From NCBI RefSeq assembly GCF_016744155.1, contig NZ_JADGEW010000019.1, positions 22,883-86,882 of the forward strand: DNA of 64,000 nt, read 5' to 3'. The position numbers were made by a program, and so were the translations under genes. The notes beneath the pieces were generated by a model. That model did not search any database, had not been told where the DNA came from, and was given only the letters and a program-made list of their open reading frames with translations. Each line of letters opens with the position of its first letter. Position 1 is the stretch's first letter. Positions 36,808-46,817 of this stretch are shown here, piece after piece. Origin of the DNA: Amphritea sp. GTDB lineage: Bacteria > Pseudomonadota > Gammaproteobacteria > Pseudomonadales > Balneatricaceae.

Positions 36808-37437
36808 ATGAAAGCCTTCACTCGTGCAGCTATTGCAACCTGCTTCTGCATCTTTACTATAAATTCCTTTGCATCAAGCGTTACTATCTCGAAAGAAAAA
36901 TATGTTGATTTTGAACGGCAAACGACGAACGGACAAAATTTTATTTTTGACTTTGACCCTATCCAAAAAGGCGATGTCACAAAGGGTCGTTTCACCATAT
37001 TTGCTCGTGGTGATTACTCTTTAGGACCGAATTCCCAAGGCCCGAATGAATACATCCGCTGGGGCATAGACGGTACTGAGGTTAATGATACTCCTTTCTT
37101 CAAAGACTCTATTGTTGAGGGCATCGCTAGCCCCAACATGCCTGGCGCTAATGTTAAAAGAGTATACAATAATTCCTATGACACTCGTTGGTCACAGACT
37201 TTTAAGCTTTCAGATGAAGATTTATTAGCTATTGTCGATGACGGGCTCGCTAGGATTTTCCTCGACCTCTCTAGCCATGTTGGCGACTTCTGCAACCCAA
37301 GCTGGGTTGGCGTCAAACTTAAGTATGAAATTGCCGCCACTCCTATCCCGGCTCCTTTAGCGCTATTTTTTAGTGCTGGCGCAATGCTGTTTGGGTTCAG
37401 AAAACTAAAACTTAAAGCCAGCAAAACGGTAAGTTAG
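36808..37437 (+). CDS. PEP-CTERM-type (PIPAP) sorted secreted protein
   Basis: A 209-residue exported protein. The ATG at 36808 has AAAGGG upstream and opens a signal peptide MKAFTRAAIATCFCIFTINS ending near FAS/S; a TTG 15 nt earlier is less likely. The core (~25-175) has two Cys-containing patches but no recognised domain. The tail TPIPAPLALFFSAGAMLFGFRKLKL is a divergent PEP-CTERM signal (PIPAP, hydrophobic helix, basic end). Unlike the other two cargo genes it lacks a -24/-12 promoter. Confidence 0.8.
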   Translation: MKAFTRAAIATCFCIFTINSFASSVTISKEKYVDFERQTTNGQNFIFDFDPIQKGDVTKGRFTIFARGDYSLGPNSQGPNEYIRWGIDGTEVNDTPFFKDSIVEGIASPNMPGANVKRVYNNSYDTRWSQTFKLSDEDLLAIVDDGLARIFLDLSSHVGDFCNPSWVGVKLKYEIAATPIPAPLALFFSAGAMLFGFRKLKLKASKTVS

Positions 37438-37796
37438 TTTTTATGGTCATGCTCACAATAGTTATTTCAAACCTACCTGTGAACATGACCTAGCCGTTAC
37501 CCCTGTTTGTTATTGACCGCTCTACTTGCATTTATCCCTGTTATAAAAGCTTAAATATGAGGCATAGCAATAACGCCCTGCGACGGTTATCGCTTTAGTT
37601 ACAAACCCTCTCATAGATTTCAATCCGTAAATTCCAGAAAATTCAAAAACCTTTATAGTGATATTATTACTTATACTGAATATCAGCTTTTCATAAGAGC
37701 GATAGAAACTCAGTATAAAGAACACCAAATACAGAGAACAAATCTACTTAGAAATCCCTACTCTGTTATCTTAAGGTAAATATTCTTTATCTTCCC
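37438..37796. other. 359-bp intergenic region with a 13-bp stem-loop
   Basis: A hairpin (37445-37457 with 37478-37490, one mismatch, 20-nt loop) starts 7 nt after the PEP-CTERM stop and may act as a 3'-end structure. The rest is AT-rich with no supportable gene; a 68-codon minus frame (37522-37728) lacks an RBS and family features. Confidence 0.55.
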
Positions 37797-39170
37797 CTAC
37801 GAGCCAGGAATTATAATTTCTGTTGCCCCACACACTGACTGCAAAATTTTCTGTAAGGCCTCCTTCGCTTCGCTATCTCCATGGACGATGCGGATCTCTT
37901 TTGGCTTGTGGCGCATTCTTTTTACAAAGTTGACCAGGTCTTTTTGGTCGGCATGGGCGGAGTAGCCGCTGATGGTATGCACTTCAGCTCTGATATCTAT
38001 CTTTTCATTACCTAAATAGACATAGCCACCAGATGGGCCGTATTTTTGGATATCACGACCTGGAGTGCCGTTGGCCTGATAACCCACAAACAGGACATCT
38101 GTACGGGGGTCTGGTAGCAGTTCTTTTAGGTAGTTTACGATTCGCCCACCCGCACACATTCCACTTGCGGCAATAACAATGGCAGGCCTTCCACTGCTTT
38201 TCAGATAGTTAATCAGTTTTAGGTGATCTGTATGCGTATCTATCGTGGTTAGCTGATCGAAAGCTAGAGGATGCCGCCCTTCTCTTTTTCTCGCTTTTGC
38301 TTCTGCATCCCAAAGGTCGCTTAGTTCACGATAATGCTGTGTAAACCTGGCCGCCAGTGGAGAATCTACTATCACATCAATATCTTGCCAGGTTGTTCCT
38401 TTATTCCTGTGGATAATATCTTCCAGCTCATAAAGTAGTTCCTGGGTTCGGCCAATACTAAATGCAGGTATCAGAACTGTACCTGCATCTTTCAGGCAGC
38501 GACTAATTATCTGCTGCAGGTTTTGACGCCGGCTACGACGCTGCTCATGCAGCTTATCACCATAGGTGCTTTCGATGATTAAACGATCGGTACGCCAGGG
38601 AGATTTTGGTGCTGGCAGTAGCGGTGCGTAAGGCGCACCGAGATCACCCGAAAACAGGATGCGCTCTTTCTGCTGACCAACATGGCAGTCAAACTCAATG
38701 TAGGCAGAGCCGAGAATATGACCTGCCGGGTTAAATCTGAATTTCAGACCGTCACAGCCACCAGCCCTGTTCCATTGCTTGTATTCGACGGGCTGAACCA
38801 GCTTATCTAACAGTTTTAGAAACTGCTTTATTAGTGCTTTATTACGCGTCACGCCAATCTTTAAGGCATCTTCAAGCACTAATGGAAGCAGCTTAGCCGT
38901 CGCTTTTGATGCGTATATAGGCCCGTTAAACCCTGCTGAAATTAGCGAAGGAATACGCCCTACATGATCTATATGACAATGAGTTACAAACAGCGCTTTG
39001 ACTGAGTCAATTGGGAAGTCGAGTTTTAGGTTATCGGATTCATTGCCTGCTGATTCTGCGCCTTGGAACATACCGCAGTCTATCAGGACGCTTGTGTCAG
39101 CATTGAGAACGAGCTCATGGCATGAGCCAGTGACGCCTGTGATAGCGCCGTGATGTTTTATTTTGATCAT
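37797..39170 (-). CDS. MBL-fold/beta-CASP RNA-processing nuclease-like protein
   Basis: A 457-residue metallo-beta-lactamase protein of the beta-CASP (YSH1-like) group. The ATG at 39170 is chosen for AAGGAAG upstream; an ATG 18 nt earlier lacks this. Metal motif FVTHCHIDHVGR near residue 65, HILGSAYIEF (His) and FSGDLG (Asp) supply the two-zinc site; the beta-CASP insert (~210-350) and RMM domain (YSAHADQKDL) follow. Probably an RNA endo/exonuclease; target unknown. It has no evident tie to EPS. Confidence 0.87.
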   Translation of the reverse strand: MIKIKHHGAITGVTGSCHELVLNADTSVLIDCGMFQGAESAGNESDNLKLDFPIDSVKALFVTHCHIDHVGRIPSLISAGFNGPIYASKATAKLLPLVLEDALKIGVTRNKALIKQFLKLLDKLVQPVEYKQWNRAGGCDGLKFRFNPAGHILGSAYIEFDCHVGQQKERILFSGDLGAPYAPLLPAPKSPWRTDRLIIESTYGDKLHEQRRSRRQNLQQIISRCLKDAGTVLIPAFSIGRTQELLYELEDIIHRNKGTTWQDIDVIVDSPLAARFTQHYRELSDLWDAEAKARKREGRHPLAFDQLTTIDTHTDHLKLINYLKSSGRPAIVIAASGMCAGGRIVNYLKELLPDPRTDVLFVGYQANGTPGRDIQKYGPSGGYVYLGNEKIDIRAEVHTISGYSAHADQKDLVNFVKRMRHKPKEIRIVHGDSEAKEALQKILQSVCGATEIIIPGS

Positions 39171-39271
39171 ATGAACTTCCTTGTTCAAACAATTCTTTTA
39201 TTGGAGGTCAGTATAGCTAAATATCACAGCTCAGAAGAGCTAGCCAGTAGATATCCAATATTTTTATGACT

Positions 39272-40279
39272 TTAGCCGTTGTAATACCCTTTATACCACT
39301 CAACAAACTTATTCATGCCGTCTTCGATGGTGGTGCGGGGTTTGAAGCCAGTCGCCTCTTGAAGACTATCGATATCGGCATAGGTGGCAGGCACATCTCC
39401 CGGCTGCATCGGAAGATACTCCTTCTTCGCGGTTTTACCTGCAGCAGATTCAATCGCTTCGATAAAACGGCTCAGTTCAATCGGCTCGTTGTTACCGATA
39501 TTGAATATCCGGTAAGGCGCGCTGCTGCTATCTGGACTGGTTCTTTTATTGTTTTCATCCACCTGTGGAATCACATCCTGAATACGGATAACGCCTTCAA
39601 CGATGTCATCAATATAGGTGAAATCGCGCAGCATTTTACCGTGATTGAAGACCTTGATGGGACGGTCTTCCAATATCGCGCTGGTAAACAGGAACGGCGC
39701 CATGTCCGGACGACCCCATGGACCATAAACCGTAAAAAAACGCAGACCGGTCGTAGGAATACCGTAGAGGTGCGAATAACTATGAGCCATCAACTCATTA
39801 GATTTTTTAGTTGCCGCGTAAAGCGAAACTGGATGATTGACACCATCCTCTGCTGAGAATGGCATTTTGGTATTCATGCCGTACACAGATGAAGATGAAG
39901 CGTAGACCAGATGCTTTACGTTATTCTGACGACAACCTTCAAGAATGGTCATCATGCCGGTCAGATTAGAGTCAACATACGCAAATGGATTTTCCAGTGA
40001 GTAGCGAACACCCGCCTGCGCAGCCAGGTGAATAACCCGGTCGAAACCGCTCTCTGCAAAAAGTGCTGCCATTCCTTCCCGGTCAGCCAGATCCAGTTTC
40101 TTGAATGTAAATTCGGGATATTGTTCAAGTCGCTGTAACCGTGAATCTTTCAATGCAGGATCATAGTAATCATTGAGATTATCCAGGCCGATAACCTTAT
40201 GACCCGCCAGGCAGAGCCGCTCTGATACAAAATTGCCGATAAAGCCGGCTGCGCCGGTGACTAGGTAGGTGAGCTGCAT
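39272..40279 (-). CDS. UDP-glucuronate 4-epimerase-like NAD-dependent epimerase
   Basis: A 335-residue extended [17 protein letters not shown] binds [14 protein letters not shown] carries the Tyr-x3-Lys pair, and [13 protein letters not shown] plus [17 protein letters not shown] are typical of UDP-GlcA 4-epimerases (CapI/LspL type). It would turn UDP-glucuronate, made by Ugd encoded just upstream, into UDP-galacturonate for the polymer. A 200-bp repeat-rich spacer separates it from ugd. Confidence 0.88.
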   Translation of the reverse strand: MQLTYLVTGAAGFIGNFVSERLCLAGHKVIGLDNLNDYYDPALKDSRLQRLEQYPEFTFKKLDLADREGMAALFAESGFDRVIHLAAQAGVRYSLENPFAYVDSNLTGMMTILEGCRQNNVKHLVYASSSSVYGMNTKMPFSAEDGVNHPVSLYAATKKSNELMAHSYSHLYGIPTTGLRFFTVYGPWGRPDMAPFLFTSAILEDRPIKVFNHGKMLRDFTYIDDIVEGVIRIQDVIPQVDENNKRTSPDSSSAPYRIFNIGNNEPIELSRFIEAIESAAGKTAKKEYLPMQPGDVPATYADIDSLQEATGFKPRTTIEDGMNKFVEWYKGYYNG

Positions 40280-40325
40280 AGTATGAACCTGAAGGAATTG
40301 TTGGACTGTGGGAAGTATCGCCCTT

Positions 40326-40460
40326 GATACCCAGAGGGCATGCTATAGGGTTTCCTACAAGAAAGTCTTTCGAAATCTAATTCTCGCGACGTGATACCCA
40401 AAAGGCATACTCACGTCGCTCCCACATAATAATAGTCGTAATTCATTATTATTGTGGGAG
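40326..40460. repeat. Palindrome-rich intergenic repeat cluster
   Basis: A 19-bp direct repeat (40326-40344 and 40393-40411, 16/19 identical), a perfect 9-bp stem GCGACGTGA (40386-40394) with 40411-40419, and an adjacent hairpin 40419-40432 with 40447-40460. The layout resembles REP/BIME-type intergenic elements. Confidence 0.6.
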
Positions 40461-40479
40461 GTACGCTCTGTGCCGATAT

Positions 40480-41820
40480 TTAGCCCTGCTTAATCGACAA
40501 GCCTCGACCAATTGCGTAGTAGCTGATGCCACGATCTTCCAGACGCTGTGGGTCATATAGATTACGACCATCAAAGATAACAGGTTCTGCCAGTTCACTT
40601 TTGATCAGATCAAAATCTGGTGCACGGAAGCTCTGCCACTCGGTGCAAATAACCAGCATATCAGCGCCGTTAAGAGCAGCTTCTTTAGTACCCATCAAAG
40701 ATAGGTCTGGACGGGAGCCGTAGATACGCTGAGTCTCTTCCATCGCTTCAGGGTCAAATGCCTGAACCTTTGCACCGGCAGCCCAAAGCGTTTCCATAAG
40801 GACACGGCTTGAGGATTCACGCATATCATCTGTCTTAGGCTTAAATGATAAGCCCCAGAGTGCAACAGTCTTGCCGGCAACGTCACCCTTGAAATGACGA
40901 TTGATCAGCTCAAAAAGTTTGGTTTTCTGTTTTGCATTAACCGCTTCAACTGCTTTCAAAATCTGCGAGTCATAGCCGATCTGTTCTGAAGTCTTTACCA
41001 GCGCCTGAACATCTTTCGGGAAGCAAGACCCCCCGTAACCACAACCAGGGTAGATGAAGTGATAGCCAATACGCTCGTCAGAACCGATGCCGTTACGAAC
41101 ATTCTCGATATCAGCACCGACCATCTCAGCGATGTTCGCCATCTCGTTCATAAAGCTGATTTTGGTTGCCAGCATGCAGTTGGCCGCATACTTAGTCAAT
41201 TCAGCGCTACGAACATCCATAAAGATGATGCGATCGTGGTTGCGGTTAAATGGTGCATATAGCTCAGACATAACCTCTTTAACGTGATCGCTGTCTGTAC
41301 CAATAACGATCCGATCCGGACGCATGCAATCACTTACAGCAGCGCCCTCTTTAAGAAATTCAGGGTTAGACACTACATGATACTCAAGCTCTGCGTTTCG
41401 AGCAGCCAGAGTTTCAGCAACGGTTACGCTAACCTTATCGCCGGTACCCACCGGCACGGTGGACTTATCGATAATAATTTTGGGATCTTGCATGTAAGTA
41501 GCAATAGTTTTGGCAACGGCCTGAACATATTTCAGATCAGCTGAACCATCCTCATCCGGTGGTGTACCTACCGCGATAAACTGGATCTCGCCAAACTCGA
41601 CAGCGTGCTTAGCATCGGTAGTAAACTGTATACGACCGGCTTCATAGTTAGACTGAACGAGAGGTGTAAGGCCTGGCTCATAGATTGGGATAATCCCGTT
41701 TTTCAGATTTTCAACCTTCTGAGCGTCAACATCGACACAACAAACTTCGTGCCCGACTTCTGCCAATACCGCAGCCTGAACAAGGCCTACGTAACCAATA
41801 CCAAAAACTGTAACCTTCAT
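40480..41820 (-). CDS. ugd: UDP-glucose 6-dehydrogenase
   Basis: A 446-residue complete Ugd oxidising UDP-glucose to UDP-glucuronate with two NAD. N-terminal GIGYVGL binds [19 protein letters not shown] and NPEFLKEG follow; Lys210, Lys220 and catalytic Cys266 in GGSCFPKD are intact; the C-terminal UDP-binding domain contains [15 protein letters not shown]. It supplies the uronic acids of the EPS and the epimerase downstream. It contrasts with the degenerate paralogue at 29.7-30.9 kb. Confidence 0.96.
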   Translation of the reverse strand: MKVTVFGIGYVGLVQAAVLAEVGHEVCCVDVDAQKVENLKNGIIPIYEPGLTPLVQSNYEAGRIQFTTDAKHAVEFGEIQFIAVGTPPDEDGSADLKYVQAVAKTIATYMQDPKIIIDKSTVPVGTGDKVSVTVAETLAARNAELEYHVVSNPEFLKEGAAVSDCMRPDRIVIGTDSDHVKEVMSELYAPFNRNHDRIIFMDVRSAELTKYAANCMLATKISFMNEMANIAEMVGADIENVRNGIGSDERIGYHFIYPGCGYGGSCFPKDVQALVKTSEQIGYDSQILKAVEAVNAKQKTKLFELINRHFKGDVAGKTVALWGLSFKPKTDDMRESSSRVLMETLWAAGAKVQAFDPEAMEETQRIYGSRPDLSLMGTKEAALNGADMLVICTEWQSFRAPDFDLIKSELAEPVIFDGRNLYDPQRLEDRGISYYAIGRGLSIKQG

Positions 41821-42169
41821 GCGCTGTATACCCTTTGCCGCAATTCCATTTGGTGAGAATTATACCAACGAAAATACTGCGATTGCGAAATAAATCTGAA
41901 TCGGTCGTACCGAATATTGGCGGCAACTTTAACATACGATTGCTGTGAACCCCGAGGCCATCTAACTCAGCCAAAAAAAAGCCCCTTCTCAATGTTGAGA
42001 AGGGGCTTGAGTCATGGGCACTGTAAAAAGAACCATGGAAATCATAAAAATTGGGTTGATACGGCAGCCTGCACGCCACCGTATCGTGCCCGGAGTTTGA
42101 CCTCCGAGCCACCAGCAGCTTAATAGATTAAGCCACCGGAAATCGTGTAATTTAAGGTGTAAACCTTAA
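41821..42169. other. Intergenic region aceF-ugd with serial hairpins
   Basis: No protein gene. The half next to aceF holds four consecutive stem-loops and a strong minus-strand terminator; the half next to ugd (41821-41972) should hold the ugd promoter, not identified. Confidence 0.7.
41973..42008 (-). terminator. Strong intrinsic terminator downstream of aceF
   Basis: GCCCCTTCTC (41981-41990) pairs with 41997-42006, extendable to 14 bp, followed on the minus strand by eight T. It isolates the aceEF operon from ugd. Confidence 0.92.
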
Positions 42170-42173
42170 TTAC
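41979..42173 (-). ncRNA. Candidate structured RNA: four hairpins plus terminator after aceF
   Basis: In minus-strand order: stem 42164-42173 with 42147-42157 (overlaps the aceF stop), GCTTAAT stem 42118-42124/42127-42133, CGGAG stem 42091-42095/42102-42106, an 11-bp stem 42058-42068/42075-42085 with two G-U pairs, then the terminator 41979-42008. The stems occupy most of ~195 nt. It may be a 3'-UTR-derived small RNA or a leader of ugd. No known family recognised. Confidence 0.45.
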
Positions 42174-44110
42174 ATTGCCATGCGACGTACATCGCTTAGC
42201 AGCTGGTTCAGGTAGGTTAGGAATTTACCTGCATCACTGCCGTTAATCGCGCGGTGATCGTAAGATAAGCACAGTGGCAGCATCTTGCGTGGTACAAACT
42301 CTTTACCATTCCAACGCGGCTCGATATCCGCTTTAGAAATACCCAGAATAGCTACTTCAGGTGCATTAACGATTGGCGTAAAGCCAGTACCGCCGATGCC
42401 ACCCAGGCTGGAAATTGTGAAACAAGCACCCTGCATTTCGGCAGGCTTCAGCTTACGATCTTTCGCTTTACCAGCCAGCTCAGTTGCTTCCAGAGACAGC
42501 TCATAGATGCTCTTCTTATCTGCATCTTTGATGACTGGAACCATCAGACCGTTTGGCGTATCAACCGCCATACCGATGTTTACGTACTTCTTGTAAACCA
42601 CGTGCTCACCATCAGCATGCAGCGAAGCGTTGAACTTCGGATACGCTTTCAGGGCAATTGCGATCGCTTTCAGCATGAACGGCAGTGGTGTCAGCTTAAC
42701 GCCAGCGCGGGCTGCCTCTTCCTTCATACCAGCACGAAACTCTTCCAGATCGGTAATATCAGCCTTATCGGTCTGAGTTACGTGTGGAATGTTGAGCCAG
42801 CAACGGGACATATTCGCAGCGGTCAGTTTATGGATCTTCGACATTTTGACCATTTCGATTTCACCGAACTTGCTGAAATCGACTTCTGGAATTGCCGGAA
42901 TACCCGAACCACCGGTTACTGCTGCAGCAGCAGGCTTCTCAGCCAACTTCTTCAGCGCACCTTTAACGTAGGCCTGAACATCTTCTTTCAGGATACGACC
43001 CCGTGGGCCTGTACCTGTAACCAGAGACAGATCAACACCGAATTCACGAGCCGTTGCGCGTACCGCAGGACCGGCATGAACCGTTTTGTTTTTCTTCTCT
43101 AGCGCTTCACGATCAACAATACCGGATGCCGCAGGTGCTGGCGCAGCTGCTTTAGCTGGAGCCGCTGCAGGTGCCGCCGCTGTCGCAGCAGCTGGAGCCG
43201 CCGCAGGTGCAGCCCCACCGACAACTTCAAGTTGCATCAGCAACTGACCTTCATTGACCTGGTCGCCATCTTTGATCTTCATGGACTTAACCACCCCCCC
43301 TTTAGGGGCTGGAACTTCCATGGAAGCCTTATCGGTTTCCAGAACGATCAGGGAATCGCCTTCTTCAACGGTGTCGCCGTCCTTAACCAGAACTTCAACC
43401 ACATCAACGTCGGTTGCACCGCTCAGATCAGGAACCATCACATCTTCTACACCACCAGCGACGGGCGCAGGCGCCGCAGCAGGTGTTGGTGCAGCAGCTG
43501 CAGGTGCTTGTGCCGCTGGGGCAGCAACAGGTGCCGCACCGGCTATTTGCAGATCACACAGATGATCACCTTCGGTAACAGTGCCACCCTCTTTAATCTG
43601 CATTGACATAACCACACCCGCTTTAGGGGCTGGTACTTCCATCGATGCTTTATCGGTTTCCAGAACCAGCAGGGAATCGCCTTCTTCAACGGTGTCGCCA
43701 TCCTTTACCAGGACTTCAACAACATCAACGTCGGCCGCACCACTCAGGTCAGGAACCAAAATCTTTTCTACAGCACTTGCAGCCGCAGGCGCTGCTGCGA
43801 CTGGCGCTGGAGCCGCTTCAGCAACAGCGGCCGGAGCAGCTGTTTCAACTGGAGCAACCTCTTCAACCACCAGGCCGGTATCCAATACCACAATTGCCTG
43901 GCCTTCGTTACAAGTGCCGTCTGCTTCAACCAGAATTTCTTTAACTGTACCGGCGTGGGTAGATGGCACCTCCATGGATGCCTTATCAGTTTCCAGGACG
44001 ATTAGAGAATCACCCTCAACTACTGTATCTCCGACTGCTACACAGACTTCAACAATATCTACGTCTGTAGCGCCACCAATATCAGGAACCGTAATGTTTA
44101 CAGTACTCAC
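42170..44110 (-). CDS. aceF: Pyruvate dehydrogenase E2, dihydrolipoyllysine acetyltransferase
   Basis: 646 residues. The GTG at 44110 is chosen because GAGAGGAAA lies just upstream and the protein then starts VSTVNITVPDIGG, as E2 does; the frame extends to 44185 but would overlap aceE. Three lipoyl domains carry ETDKASMEVP with lipoyl-Lys43, 154 and 261, joined by Ala/Pro linkers. An E3-binding domain (~350-390, AGPAVRATAREFGVDLS) precedes the catalytic domain with the active-site SYDHRAINGSD near the C-terminus. It follows aceE by 34 nt. No lpd (E3) is visible downstream. Confidence 0.95.
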   Translation of the reverse strand: MSTVNITVPDIGGATDVDIVEVCVAVGDTVVEGDSLIVLETDKASMEVPSTHAGTVKEILVEADGTCNEGQAIVVLDTGLVVEEVAPVETAAPAAVAEAAPAPVAAAPAAASAVEKILVPDLSGAADVDVVEVLVKDGDTVEEGDSLLVLETDKASMEVPAPKAGVVMSMQIKEGGTVTEGDHLCDLQIAGAAPVAAPAAQAPAAAAPTPAAAPAPVAGGVEDVMVPDLSGATDVDVVEVLVKDGDTVEEGDSLIVLETDKASMEVPAPKGGVVKSMKIKDGDQVNEGQLLMQLEVVGGAAPAAAPAAATAAAPAAAPAKAAAPAPAASGIVDREALEKKNKTVHAGPAVRATAREFGVDLSLVTGTGPRGRILKEDVQAYVKGALKKLAEKPAAAAVTGGSGIPAIPEVDFSKFGEIEMVKMSKIHKLTAANMSRCWLNIPHVTQTDKADITDLEEFRAGMKEEAARAGVKLTPLPFMLKAIAIALKAYPKFNASLHADGEHVVYKKYVNIGMAVDTPNGLMVPVIKDADKKSIYELSLEATELAGKAKDRKLKPAEMQGACFTISSLGGIGGTGFTPIVNAPEVAILGISKADIEPRWNGKEFVPRKMLPLCLSYDHRAINGSDAGKFLTYLNQLLSDVRRMAM

Positions 44111-44144
44111 GTTATTTTCCTCTCTTAAAAGTTCAGCTTCGGGT

Positions 44145-46817
44145 TTACACAGTCCAAGGGGCTGGTTTTTCCGGATTAATGCCAAACTTTTGCATCGCTT
44201 TGGCTACAACAGAACGTTCAACTTTACCGTCTTCTGCCAGAGCAGTAAGCGCAGCAACTGTCACGTAATAACGGTTCACTTCGAAGAATTCACGTAGCTT
44301 AGTACGTGTATCAGAACGACCGTAACCATCAGTACCCAACACCTTATAAGTGCGTGGGATATATTCACGTAGCTGATCAGCAAACATACGCATGTAGTCA
44401 GTTGATGCGATAACAGGGCCCTGACGATCTTTCAGACAGTCTTCAAGGTATGAAGTACGTGCTTCCTCTTCAGGGTGCATCATGTTCCAGCGAGAAACAC
44501 TTTGCGCATCACGACGAACTTCGTTAATAGAGGTAGTGCTCCAGATATCAGACTCGATACCGAACTCATCACGCAGAATATCAGCCGCTGCCGTTACTTC
44601 GCGTAGAATCGCACCACAACCCATCAGCTGTACCTTGTTTTCGGAATCTTTACCTTCCTGCAACAGGTACATACCTTTAATGATGCCTTCCTCAGCGCCA
44701 ATTGGCATGCCAGGGTGAGCGTAGTTTTCTGTCGTAGTGGTGATGTAGTAGAACTTGTTCTCTTTCTTCTTGAACATGCGCTCCAGACCATCCTGAACAA
44801 TCACGGTCATCTCATAACCGAAAGTCGGATCGTAGGATACGCAGTTAGGAATCATCTGCGCCATCAGATGGGAGTGACCATCCTGATGCTGCAAGCCTTC
44901 ACCGTTCAATGTCGTACGACCAGACGTCGCACCGATCAGGAAGCCACGCGCCTGCATATCACCTGCAGCCCACGCCAAATCCATGATTCGCTGGAAACCA
45001 AACATTGAGTAGTAGATGTAGAACGGCACCATGGTGCAGTCGTTGTTGCTGTATGAAGTAGCACAAGCCATCCATGCAGACATCGCACCGGCTTCGTTGA
45101 TACCCTCTTCCAGAATCTGACCTGTCTTAGATTCTTTGTAGAACATAATCTGATCGGAATCGTGTGGCACATAACGCTGGCCTGCTGAGGTATAGATACC
45201 CAGCTGACGGAACATACCTTCCATACCAAAGGTACGGGCTTCATCTGGTACGATCGGCACAACCCGCTCGCCCATATTTTTATCTTTAACCAGGGTACTT
45301 AGTATCCGGTTAAGCACCATCTGAGATGACATTTCACGCTTGCCGCTCTCTTTCAGCTGTGCAGCGAATGTCTCTAGCGGTGGAATTTCTAATGCATCAA
45401 AATCGCTGCGACGGGTTGGGTATACACCGCCCAGTTTATTTCGACGGTCCATCATGTACTTCATTTCCGGAGAGTCCGGAGATGGGCGGTAGTATGGAAC
45501 TTCTTTCAGCTGGTCATCGCTCAACGGAATATTGTGGTGATCACGGAAGTCGATCAGATCGTCCAGTGCCACTTTCTTCATTGAGTGAGTATCGTTCTTC
45601 GCCTGACCAGACTTACCTGTGCCGTAACCTTTAACGGTTTGCGCCAGAATAACGGTTGGCTGACCTTTATGATCCATAGCTGACTGATATGCAGCGTATA
45701 CTTTATATGGATCGTGGCCACCACGGTTCAGGTTCATGATGTCGTCGTCGGACAGATCCTTAACCATTTCCAGCAGTTCAGGGTATTTACCGAAGAAATG
45801 CTCACGGGTATATGCACCACCGTTCGCCTTGTAGTTCTGCAACTCACCGTCACAAACTTCGTTCATACGCTTTTGCAGCAAACCTTTGGTGTCATTTTCG
45901 AACAGTGGATCCCAGTGACGACCCCACAGACACTTAATTACGTTCCAGCCAGCACCGCGGAATACACCTTCCAGTTCCTGAACGATCTTACCGTTACCAC
46001 GTACAGGTCCATCGAGACGCTGGAGGTTACAGTTAACTACGAACACCAGGTTTTCAAGATTTTCACGGCCTGCCAGAGAGATAGCACCCAGAGATTCCGG
46101 CTCATCACACTCACCGTCACCCAGGAACGCCCATACCTTACGGTCAGCACGGTCAATCAGTGAACGGGCAGACAGGTAACGCATTACGTGCGCCTGATAA
46201 ATTGCCTGAATAGGGCCCAGACCCATAGATACAGTAGGGAACTGCCAGAAGTCTGGCATCAACCAAGGGTGTGGGTACGAGGATAGGCCAATACCGTCTA
46301 CTTCACGGCGGTAGTTATCCATCTGTTCTTCGGTCAAACGACCTTCAAGATATGCACGGGAATAGATACCCGGAGAGATGTGACCCTGGAAGAAAACCAG
46401 ATCGCCTTCCTGCTCGCCAGCAGAACCACGGAAGAAATAGTTGAAACCGATATCATACAAAGTAGCTGAAGAGGAGAAACTTGAGATGTGACCACCAAGG
46501 CCATCAGCATTATCATTGGCACGCATAACCATTGCCATGGCGTTCCAACGAATAAAGGAACGAATTCTACGTTCCATAAACAGATCACCCGGCATGCGTG
46601 ATTCGTTTTTAGGGGATATGGTGTTGCAGTATGGCGTATTAAGATTAAAGCTCGCATCAACACCTAGAGAAGATGCCTTTTCACCCAGCTTTTGCAGAAT
46701 ATAGTGAGCTCGGTCGCTGCCTTCATTTTTAGCAACAGACTCAAGAGCCTCCACCCATTCACCGGTTTCGATTGGATCAATATCGTCGATAAATTCTTGC
46801 ACTTTGCCTTTCTCCAT
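44145..46817 (-). CDS. aceE: Pyruvate dehydrogenase E1 component (homodimeric)
   Basis: About 890 residues, the usual AceE size. The ATG at 46817 gives MEKGKVQEFIDDIDPIETGEW, aligning with family N-termini; the longer frame to 46913 adds 32 unmatched residues. ThDP motif FLGDGECDEPESLG...VVNCN, SGRTTLNGEGLQHQDGHS and YGRSDTRTKLREFFEV at the C-terminus are diagnostic. It decarboxylates pyruvate and acetylates E2 lipoyl groups. Likely under the PdhR-type regulator encoded upstream. Confidence 0.95.
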   Translation of the reverse strand: MEKGKVQEFIDDIDPIETGEWVEALESVAKNEGSDRAHYILQKLGEKASSLGVDASFNLNTPYCNTISPKNESRMPGDLFMERRIRSFIRWNAMAMVMRANDNADGLGGHISSFSSSATLYDIGFNYFFRGSAGEQEGDLVFFQGHISPGIYSRAYLEGRLTEEQMDNYRREVDGIGLSSYPHPWLMPDFWQFPTVSMGLGPIQAIYQAHVMRYLSARSLIDRADRKVWAFLGDGECDEPESLGAISLAGRENLENLVFVVNCNLQRLDGPVRGNGKIVQELEGVFRGAGWNVIKCLWGRHWDPLFENDTKGLLQKRMNEVCDGELQNYKANGGAYTREHFFGKYPELLEMVKDLSDDDIMNLNRGGHDPYKVYAAYQSAMDHKGQPTVILAQTVKGYGTGKSGQAKNDTHSMKKVALDDLIDFRDHHNIPLSDDQLKEVPYYRPSPDSPEMKYMMDRRNKLGGVYPTRRSDFDALEIPPLETFAAQLKESGKREMSSQMVLNRILSTLVKDKNMGERVVPIVPDEARTFGMEGMFRQLGIYTSAGQRYVPHDSDQIMFYKESKTGQILEEGINEAGAMSAWMACATSYSNNDCTMVPFYIYYSMFGFQRIMDLAWAAGDMQARGFLIGATSGRTTLNGEGLQHQDGHSHLMAQMIPNCVSYDPTFGYEMTVIVQDGLERMFKKKENKFYYITTTTENYAHPGMPIGAEEGIIKGMYLLQEGKDSENKVQLMGCGAILREVTAAADILRDEFGIESDIWSTTSINEVRRDAQSVSRWNMMHPEEEARTSYLEDCLKDRQGPVIASTDYMRMFADQLREYIPRTYKVLGTDGYGRSDTRTKLREFFEVNRYYVTVAALTALAEDGKVERSVVAKAMQKFGINPEKPAPWTV

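Noticed and set aside
37522..37728. 68-codon minus-strand frame in the PEP-CTERM/MBL intergenic region
   Set aside because: No RBS, no family or signal features, AT-rich non-coding composition.
41726..42112. 128-codon minus frame spanning the ugd start and the hairpin region
   Set aside because: No similarity to a protein, runs through the terminator and structured RNA.
42058..42133. tRNA or cyclic-di-GMP (GEMM) riboswitch between aceF and ugd
   Set aside because: The hairpin order does not make a cloverleaf and no CCA/T-loop or GEMM core sequence is present.
44111..44185. Longer aceF start giving an overlap with aceE
   Set aside because: The GTG at 44110 has a strong RBS and gives the conserved E2 N-terminus.
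43254..44297. Long + strand frames opposite aceF
   Set aside because: Shadows of the Ala/Pro-rich lipoyl linkers; aceF is unambiguous.
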